From Chloroflexota bacterium (lineage in GTDB: Bacteria; Chloroflexota; Limnocylindria; Limnocylindrales; CSP1-4): DNA of 7,083 bases. The position numbers and the translations under genes are program-made. Below, in pieces: positions 1-4,657 of this stretch. The DNA is taken from positions 1-7,083 of the forward strand of contig JACCYW010000236.1 in assembly GCA_013696275.1 (NCBI GenBank), given 5' to 3'. Position 1 is the stretch's first letter. Every line of letters begins with the position of its first letter. Below the pieces are notes generated by a model, which saw only the letters and a list, made by a program, of their open reading frames with translations, was not told the origin of the DNA and ran no database searches.

Positions 1-203
1 GTCGACTCGGCGAGCGATCGGCCGGCGACGTCGATGCATCGAGCCGGATCACCCGGAATGCCTCTGCGTGCGAGGTTCTCGCGCTTCATCGCCGATGGCT
101 GAGCGTGAAGTCCTCCTTCAGGCGGCCCTCCTGCGGGCAGGACATCGATGTACCGCGAGAACCGCCCATGAGGGAGTACTCCGGTGGACTTGGCGCGGTA
201 CAT
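1..203 (-). CDS. Open frame running off the left edge, doubtful gene
   Basis: From ATG at 203 the minus-strand frame stays open to the window edge (67 codons, beginning 'MYRAKSTGVLPHGRFSRYID'). A second in-frame ATG is at 89. An AAGGAGG sequence at 112-118 is 22 bases before that second ATG, too far for normal use. About one third of codons end in A or T, more than is typical of the neighbouring genes. The frame crosses the inverted repeats, and I recognise no family. It may be chance openness in GC-rich DNA. Confidence 0.15.
   Translation of the reverse strand, partial: MYRAKSTGVLPHGRFSRYIDVLPAGGPPEGGLHAQPSAMKRENLARRGIPGDPARCIDVAGRSLAES
22..142. other. Palindrome-rich stretch at the left edge
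   Basis: Three further self-complementary elements lie here. One is tcctgc/gcagga at 129-142 with a 2-base centre, directly abutting the large inverted repeat. The second is gcgag/ctcgc at 70-82 with a 3-base loop. The third is the perfect 12-base palindrome tcgatgcatcga at 31-42, flanked by ccggc (22-26) and gccgg (43-47). The region 1-292 contains no gene I can support. I looked for tRNA, tmRNA, SRP RNA and RNase P RNA signatures and recognised none. Confidence 0.4.
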
Positions 204-206
204 CGA
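145..206 (-). repeat. 13-bp perfect inverted repeat with 36-base spacer downstream of secA
   Basis: The arms are tcgatgtaccgcg at 145-157 and cgcggtacatcga at 194-206. The spacer holds a second perfect palindrome, ggagtactcc at 173-182. The left arm overlaps an 8-base palindrome, catcgatg, at 143-150. Transcribed from secA, this would form a 13-bp stem with a large loop. No run of T follows on either strand, so it does not look like an ordinary Rho-independent terminator. It lies about 87 bases past the secA stop. It might protect the 3' end of the message or be a protein-binding site. Confidence 0.6.
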
Positions 207-235
207 GATGCACGACCTCACAGGAGCACGGGAGG

Positions 236-267
236 GCTCGCTCCGGCCCGAAAAGGCGCCTGCGAGC
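236..267 (-). other. Weak hairpin just after the secA stop
   Basis: A 6-bp inverted repeat (gctcgc at 236-241, gcgagc at 262-267) with a 20-base loop starts about 26 bases after the secA stop codon. The loop contains a further possible 3-bp stem closing ttttcg. There is no T tract after it in the direction of transcription, so a terminator role is possible but not shown. Confidence 0.3.
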
Positions 268-292
268 AGCGTTCAGGACTCCGATGGTCAGC

Positions 293-3271
293 TCAGCGGC
301 CGTGGCACTTCTTGAACTTGGCGCCGCTGCCGCACCAGCACGGATCGTTGCGGCCGAGCTTGGGCGCGCCAGCGGGCTGGGCCGGTCCATCGACCGTTTC
401 GGTCCCGCGCTGGAGTCGCACCGTGCCGGGCATCGCCGCGCTGGTCACGCCACCCACAGCCGCCGCTACTCGATCCGGAGCAAGCACTCGCGCCGGACTA
501 GCGCCGCCAGCGGCGCCAGCGGAACCAGCGGCTACCGGACCTCCGTTGCTCGCGGATAGGGCCCGGATCTGTTCCCCGGTCGGAGCAGGCATCGGCTCGG
601 CTTCCGGGGAAGGGGCAGCCTGGCGCTGCACATTGACCCGGAAGACCGTCGTCGCCACACCGTGGCGGATGAACCCGCGCAACTCATCCCAGAGCTTGAA
701 CGCCTCGCGCTTGAACTCGTTGAGCGGATCGGTGCCACCGTATCCGCGCAGCCCGACCCCACGCCGGAAGTCATCCAGCTCGGTGAGGTGCTCGACCCAC
801 AGCGAATCGATGGTCCGCAGCAGGACCAGGCGCTCGACCATCGCCCAGGTCTGGTCGCCATGCTCCTGCTCGCGGGCGGCCAGCGTCTCGTCGACCCCTG
901 CTCGAAGGTTCTCCAGGATGGCGTCGCGGTTACCCAGTTCGGCCAGGCCTTCTTCGTCGAGGCCTTCACTCACCAGGTTCAGGGCGGCGATGGACCGAGC
1001 CAGGCCGTCCAGGTCCCAGTCGTCGACCACCGGACCCAGATGCGTGTCGACCAGCATCTCCAGATCCTGGTCCAGGAAATCGCGGACGGTCTCGGTCAGA
1101 TCCTCGTTGTGGAGTACCTTGTCGCGCTCCGCATAGATGGTCTCGCGCTGCTTGTTGATGACGTCGTCGTATTCGACGACTCGCTTGCGGATATCGAAGT
1201 TGTAGCCTTCGACGCGCGATTGGGCATTCTCGATGGTCTTGGAGACCAGGCGGGACTCGATGGCGACGTCGCCTTCCAGGCCCATCCGCTCCATCAGACC
1301 GGCCACCCGGTCCGAAGCGAAGCGCTTCATCAAGGTGTCTTCCAAGGACAGGTAGAAGCGCGATGAGCCAGGATCGCCCTGCCGGCCGGCGCGGCCGCGC
1401 AACTGGTTATCGATGCGCCGCGCGTCATGCCGCTCGGTCCCGATGATGTGGAGGCCACCGGCGGCGACCACGCGCTCGTGATCCGAGTCGCACTCCGTCT
1501 TGGCTTCGGCCAGGGCCGCCTGGTAGACCTCAGGCGGGGCTTCCGCCGGGTTGATGCCCTGTCGGTGCAGCTCTTGGGAGGCGATGCCGGCCGGATTGCC
1601 GCCGAGCATGATGTCGGTACCGCGGCCGGCCATGTTGGTCGAGATGGTGACCGCCGAGGAACGTCCGGCCTGGGCCACGATGGGTGCTTCCTTCTCGTGG
1701 AATTTGGCGTTGAGGATCTCGTGCTTGATGCCACGGCGCTTGAGCATCTCGCCCAGGATCTCACTCTTCTCCACCGATACCGTGCCCACCAGGACAGGCC
1801 GGCCGCCATCGCGCATCTCGACGATCTCATCGATGAGTGCCTCGAACTTGGCGTTCTCGGTGCGGAAGACCAGGTCGGCCTCATCGGCCCGGACCATCGG
1901 GCGGTGGGTCGGGATGGCCACCACTTCCAGGCCGTAGATCTTGAAGAACTCCTCCTGCTCGGTGAGCGCGGTGCCGGTCATCCCGGACAGCTTGTGGTAG
2001 AGCCGGAAGTAGTTCTGGAAGGTGATCGTGGCGAGGGTCACCGATTCGCGCTGGACGCGCAGTCCCTCCTTGGCCTCGACCGCCTGGTGCAGACCCTCCG
2101 ACCAGCGACGGCCGGGCATCTGACGGCCGGTGAACTCATCGACGATGACGATCTCGCCGTCCTTGCTGACGATGTACTGGTCGTCGCGCTTGTACAGCGC
2201 GTGAGCGCGGAGTGCCTGTTCGAAGTGACGAGCCAGCCGGGGATCGGCGTCGTACAGGTTGTCGATACCGAGCAGGCGTTCGATCTTGTCGACGCCGTCT
2301 TCCGTCGGCGAGACGGCATGATCCTTGAGATCGATGAAGTAGTCGCCGCCTTCCTCCGCCCCGGCATCACGGGGCTTGAGACGCGGCACCAGCCGGGCGA
2401 AGGTGTAGTAGAGGTCCTCCGATTCGGCCGCCTGGCCGCTGATGATGAGCGGGGTGCGCGCCTCGTCGATGAGGATATTGTCGACCTCATCCACGATGGC
2501 GAAGTAGCGTTCACGCTGGACGCGCTGATCGAGCTCGGTGACCATGTTGTCGCGCAGGTAATCGAAGCCGAACTCGTTGTTCGTGCCGTAGGTGATATCG
2601 GCCGCATACGCCTCGCGCCGGGAGACCGGCCGCAGATGAAGCAGCCGCTCATCGCTCGGCCGGTGGTCGGGATCGAACAGGAAGGCCGAATCGTGCTGGA
2701 TCACGCCCACGCTGAGGCCCAGGCCGTGGAACACCGGACCCATCCACTGCGGGTCTCGCTTGGCCAGGTAGTCGTTGACGGTCACGATGTGCACACCCCG
2801 GCCGGACATCGCGTTGAGGGCGGCGGCCAGCGTGGGCAGGATGGTCTTGCCCTCGCCGGTCTTCATCTCCACGATGCGACCCTGGTGCAGGACCATGCCG
2901 CCCAGCAACTGGACATCGAAGTGGCGCATCGATAGGCGGCGCCAGCTCACCTCGCGGGCAGCGGCGAAGACCTCCGGCAGGGCGTCGTCAAGGAGGGATC
3001 GAAGGGCCGCCAGATCGTCCGTCTCGCGGGCTCGCCGCAGTTGGCGACGGCGCTCCGGTTCTGTCGTGTCGAGCTCCTCCGGCGTCGGCTCGCTGGCCGC
3101 GGCCTCGGCTCGGATGTGGTCCCGCAGCTCGACCATCTCGGCCAGGATGTCCTCTTCGGACAGGCCCTGGTAGTGCTCCTCGAGCGCATTGATGCGCTCG
3201 ACCATCGGTCGCAGGGGGGCGAGGTGGGACTCATTGGAACCGCCGACGAGGCGGGAGAGGAGATTGCGCAT
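293..3271 (-). CDS. secA: Preprotein translocase subunit SecA
   Basis: SecA is the ATPase motor that pushes unfolded preproteins through SecYEG at the inner face of the membrane. Numbering from ATG at 3271 (992 residues), NBD1 has Walker A 'MKTGEGKT' (136-143), 'TVNDYLAKRD' (164-173), 'TYGTNNEFGFDYLRDNM' (227-243) and the DEAD-type 'DEVDNILIDEARTPLIISG' (261-279). The preprotein cross-linking domain follows, with 'VDEFTGRQMPGRRW' (377-390). NBD2 has 'NMAGRGTDIMLGGN' (546-559) and 'GTERHDARRIDNQLRGRAGR' (611-630), and the helical scaffold and wing domains follow. A variable Ala/Gly/Pro linker of about 90 residues precedes a SEC-C zinc motif with Cys978, Cys980, Cys989 and His990, which typically contacts SecB or ribosomes. 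Length exceeds the usual 800-900 because of the linker and an NBD1 insertion near 192-216. An in-frame TTG at 3283 would add four residues; neither start has a good Shine-Dalgarno. Probably the last gene of the operon. Confidence 0.97.
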   Translation of the reverse strand: MRNLLSRLVGGSNESHLAPLRPMVERINALEEHYQGLSEEDILAEMVELRDHIRAEAAASEPTPEELDTTEPERRRQLRRARETDDLAALRSLLDDALPEVFAAAREVSWRRLSMRHFDVQLLGGMVLHQGRIVEMKTGEGKTILPTLAAALNAMSGRGVHIVTVNDYLAKRDPQWMGPVFHGLGLSVGVIQHDSAFLFDPDHRPSDERLLHLRPVSRREAYAADITYGTNNEFGFDYLRDNMVTELDQRVQRERYFAIVDEVDNILIDEARTPLIISGQAAESEDLYYTFARLVPRLKPRDAGAEEGGDYFIDLKDHAVSPTEDGVDKIERLLGIDNLYDADPRLARHFEQALRAHALYKRDDQYIVSKDGEIVIVDEFTGRQMPGRRWSEGLHQAVEAKEGLRVQRESVTLATITFQNYFRLYHKLSGMTGTALTEQEEFFKIYGLEVVAIPTHRPMVRADEADLVFRTENAKFEALIDEIVEMRDGGRPVLVGTVSVEKSEILGEMLKRRGIKHEILNAKFHEKEAPIVAQAGRSSAVTISTNMAGRGTDIMLGGNPAGIASQELHRQGINPAEAPPEVYQAALAEAKTECDSDHERVVAAGGLHIIGTERHDARRIDNQLRGRAGRQGDPGSSRFYLSLEDTLMKRFASDRVAGLMERMGLEGDVAIESRLVSKTIENAQSRVEGYNFDIRKRVVEYDDVINKQRETIYAERDKVLHNEDLTETVRDFLDQDLEMLVDTHLGPVVDDWDLDGLARSIAALNLVSEGLDEEGLAELGNRDAILENLRAGVDETLAAREQEHGDQTWAMVERLVLLRTIDSLWVEHLTELDDFRRGVGLRGYGGTDPLNEFKREAFKLWDELRGFIRHGVATTVFRVNVQRQAAPSPEAEPMPAPTGEQIRALSASNGGPVAAGSAGAAGGASPARVLAPDRVAAAVGGVTSAAMPGTVRLQRGTETVDGPAQPAGAPKLGRNDPCWCGSGAKFKKCHGR
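506..532 (-). repeat. Three 9-bp imperfect tandem repeats in the secA linker
   Basis: On the plus strand three units follow each other: gccagcggc, gccagcgga and accagcggc. Read on the minus strand in the secA frame they encode Ala-Gly-(Ser/Ala/Gly) steps within the Ala/Gly/Pro-rich linker between the C-terminal helical part of SecA and the zinc motif. The unit length is a multiple of three, so gain or loss of a unit would keep the frame. Confidence 0.6.
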
Positions 3272-3282
3272 TGATCCGAGCA

Positions 3283-3288
3283 AGTATA
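3283..3288 (-). promoter_or_regulatory. Possible -10 box for secA
   Basis: The minus strand reads TATACT, one base from the TATAAT consensus, in a very GC-rich 45-base gap between the small membrane protein gene and secA. Transcription would start near 3275-3276, only 4-5 bases before ATG at 3271, giving a nearly leaderless message. This fits the missing Shine-Dalgarno. No convincing -35 box lies 16-18 bases upstream, so the site is tentative. Confidence 0.35.
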
Positions 3289-3316
3289 GGCGGGGGCCCG
3301 TAACGGACCGCCCGGG

Positions 3317-3544
3317 CTAGCCCCAGAAGCCGGTGCCGTAGCCCAGCAGGAGGATGACGAAGGTGAGCCCGGCCAGTCCCAGGAAGAAGAGCGCGCCCAT
3401 CAGCGGGCTGGTGACCTGTGCCTCGGGATTGGCCAACTCAGCCGGTCGCCAGCGCCGCGACCGGAGGCGCAGTCGCCAATCGCGCGGCTCCGGCTGGCCT
3501 GGTTCCAAGCCATCGGGCGTGGGTCGGTAGAGCTTCAGACTCAT
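3317..3544 (-). CDS. Small single-span membrane protein of unknown function (75 aa)
   Basis: I do not recognise a named family. The 75-residue product opens with 'MSLKLYRPTPDGLEP', continues with an arginine-rich stretch (residues 21-33, 'RDWRLRLRSRRWR'), and ends in one hydrophobic segment at about 48-69 followed by 'GYGTGFWG'. There is no cleavable signal peptide. The positive charge ahead of the single span predicts a cytoplasmic N-terminus and a short exposed tail, essentially a tail-anchored layout. The ATG is 10 bases after the prs stop without a clear Shine-Dalgarno, so translational coupling to prs is likely. secA begins 45 bases downstream. Position beside secA and a SecE-like size invite comparison with a Sec accessory protein, but the SecE signature is absent and that link is only inference. 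In favour of a real gene are its tight fit between two certain genes, the coherent protein layout and the lack of overlap with either neighbour. Confidence 0.8.
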   Translation of the reverse strand: MSLKLYRPTPDGLEPGQPEPRDWRLRLRSRRWRPAELANPEAQVTSPLMGALFFLGLAGLTFVILLLGYGTGFWG

Positions 3545-3554
3545 CGCGCCGAGC

Positions 3555-4619
3555 TTACACCGCCCGTAGCAGGGTACCGCCCTCGCCCTCGTCCACCTCC
3601 TCGGCAGCCTCCTCTTCCGCCCACAGCATCATCTCCTGGACCAGGTTCATCTCCGAAGTGAACAGCGCACCGACCGATTCGCCGCCGTGTATCCGGCGGA
3701 TGGCCTCGCCGATGAGCGGCGCCACCGAGAGGACCTTGAGCTTGTCGGCATGCTTGGCCGCCGTGAGCGGGATGGTGTCGGTGATGACGACCTCGACCAA
3801 GGGCGACTCGCGGATGCGCTCGACCGAAGGATCGGACAGGACCCCGTGGGTGGCGCAGGCGTAGATCTCGGTGACGCCCATGCCCTCCAACGCGCGCACC
3901 ATCTCCAGCAGCGTGCCCGCGGTGACGATCTCGTCGTCGACGATGATGGCCTGTCGGCCGCGCACCTCGCCGATGACGTTGAGCAGCTCGGCGTGGTCGG
4001 AGTTGCCGATGCGTCGCTTCTCGATGATCGCCAGCGGCGCGTCCAGTAGCTCGGCGAAGGCTCGGGCGCGCTTGGCGAAGCCAAGATCGGTCACCACTAC
4101 CGCCTCCGTCAGCCGCTTCTGGATGAAGTAGTTGCTGAGCAGGTGGACCGCCGTCAGCTCATCGACCGGGATGTTGAAGAAACCCTGGATCTGGCCCTGG
4201 TGGAGGTCTACGGTCAGCACCCGATCAGCGCCGGCGACGCTGATCATGTCGGCTATCAGGCGCGCTGTGATGGGCACGCGTGGCTGGTCCTTCTTGTCCG
4301 ATCGTCCGTACGCGTAATAGGGCACGACCGCCGTGATGCGTCCTGCGCTGGCACGTTTGAAGGCGTCGATCATGATGAGCAGCTCCATGATCGACTTCTG
4401 CACCGGCGAGCAGGTCGGCTGGATCAGGAAGACATCGCGCTCCCGGACGTTGTCCAGGATCTTGACGAAGATGTTCTCGTTGGCGAACTCGAACACCTCG
4501 CACCGGCCCAGCTCGGTGCCCAGGTAGCGCGCGATCATGCGGGCGAGCGCCGGATTGGCGTTGCCCGAGTAGAGAGTGACCCGCTCTGTGGCCGGCTCTC
4601 CGGCACCGAAGGCGTTCAC
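3555..4619 (-). CDS. prs: Ribose-phosphate pyrophosphokinase (PRPP synthetase)
   Basis: Prs moves pyrophosphate from ATP to ribose 5-phosphate, making PRPP for purine, pyrimidine, histidine, tryptophan and NAD synthesis in the cytoplasm. Numbering from the GTG start (354 residues), the N-terminal domain has 'LYSGNANP' (16-23), 'FANENIFVKI' (45-54), 'MELLIMIDAFKRASA' (78-92), 'YAYGRSDKKDQPR' (102-114) and 'DLHQGQIQGFF' (138-148) with the conserved His140. The catalytic flexible loop is EKRR at 200-203. The PRPP loop is DDEIVTAGT at 228-236. The usual loop is DDMIDTGGT, so the third acidic position is Val232; 'TDLGF' also replaces the common 'SPDVGG'. The protein exceeds the usual 310-320 residues through an acidic tail after about residue 323. 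I chose GTG because GAGGG lies 6 bases and AGAGGAG 14 bases upstream; an ATG at 4655 would add 12 residues but has no good Shine-Dalgarno. It sits between gyrA and a small membrane protein gene, probably in one operon. Confidence 0.95.
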   Translation of the reverse strand: MNAFGAGEPATERVTLYSGNANPALARMIARYLGTELGRCEVFEFANENIFVKILDNVRERDVFLIQPTCSPVQKSIMELLIMIDAFKRASAGRITAVVPYYAYGRSDKKDQPRVPITARLIADMISVAGADRVLTVDLHQGQIQGFFNIPVDELTAVHLLSNYFIQKRLTEAVVVTDLGFAKRARAFAELLDAPLAIIEKRRIGNSDHAELLNVIGEVRGRQAIIVDDEIVTAGTLLEMVRALEGMGVTEIYACATHGVLSDPSVERIRESPLVEVVITDTIPLTAAKHADKLKVLSVAPLIGEAIRRIHGGESVGALFTSEMNLVQEMMLWAEEEAAEEVDEGEGGTLLRAV

Positions 4620-4625
4620 GGCTCG

Positions 4626-4640
4626 CCCTCGTTCTCCTCT
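4626..4640 (-). promoter_or_regulatory. Shine-Dalgarno region that decides the prs start
   Basis: On the minus strand this stretch reads AGAGGAGAACGAGGG. The GAGGG end is 6 bases before GTG at 4619, and AGAGGAG is 14 bases before it. Both lie downstream of the competing ATG at 4655, which is preceded only by the end of gyrA and has no purine-rich box at normal spacing. This supports GTG as the main start. Confidence 0.6.
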
Positions 4641-4657
4641 CGCCTTGTCGCGCATCC

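Noticed and set aside
118..390. 90-codon minus-strand frame overlapping the secA stop
   Set aside because: It is out of frame with secA over its first third, has no ribosome-binding site or family, and has the Arg/Ala/Ser composition of a shadow frame.
105..1136. 343-codon plus-strand frame overlapping the secA end and the downstream region
   Set aside because: The product is dominated by Arg, Ser, Pro and Ala with no recognisable domain and mostly mirrors secA codons.
1427..2935. 502-codon open frame on the plus strand opposite secA
   Set aside because: It lies wholly inside the certain secA gene and its product is low-information sequence rich in His, Asp, Val and Leu. Such openness arises from GC-rich codons of the true gene read in reverse.
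3301..3325. Inverted repeat gcccg/cgggc in the gap before secA as a terminator
   Set aside because: The stem is only 5 bp, has a 12-base loop, and no T tract follows.
4653..4655. ATG at 4655 as the prs start
   Set aside because: It has no Shine-Dalgarno and adds 12 residues ahead of the family's normal N-terminus; the GTG at 4619 is better supported, though the ATG cannot be excluded.
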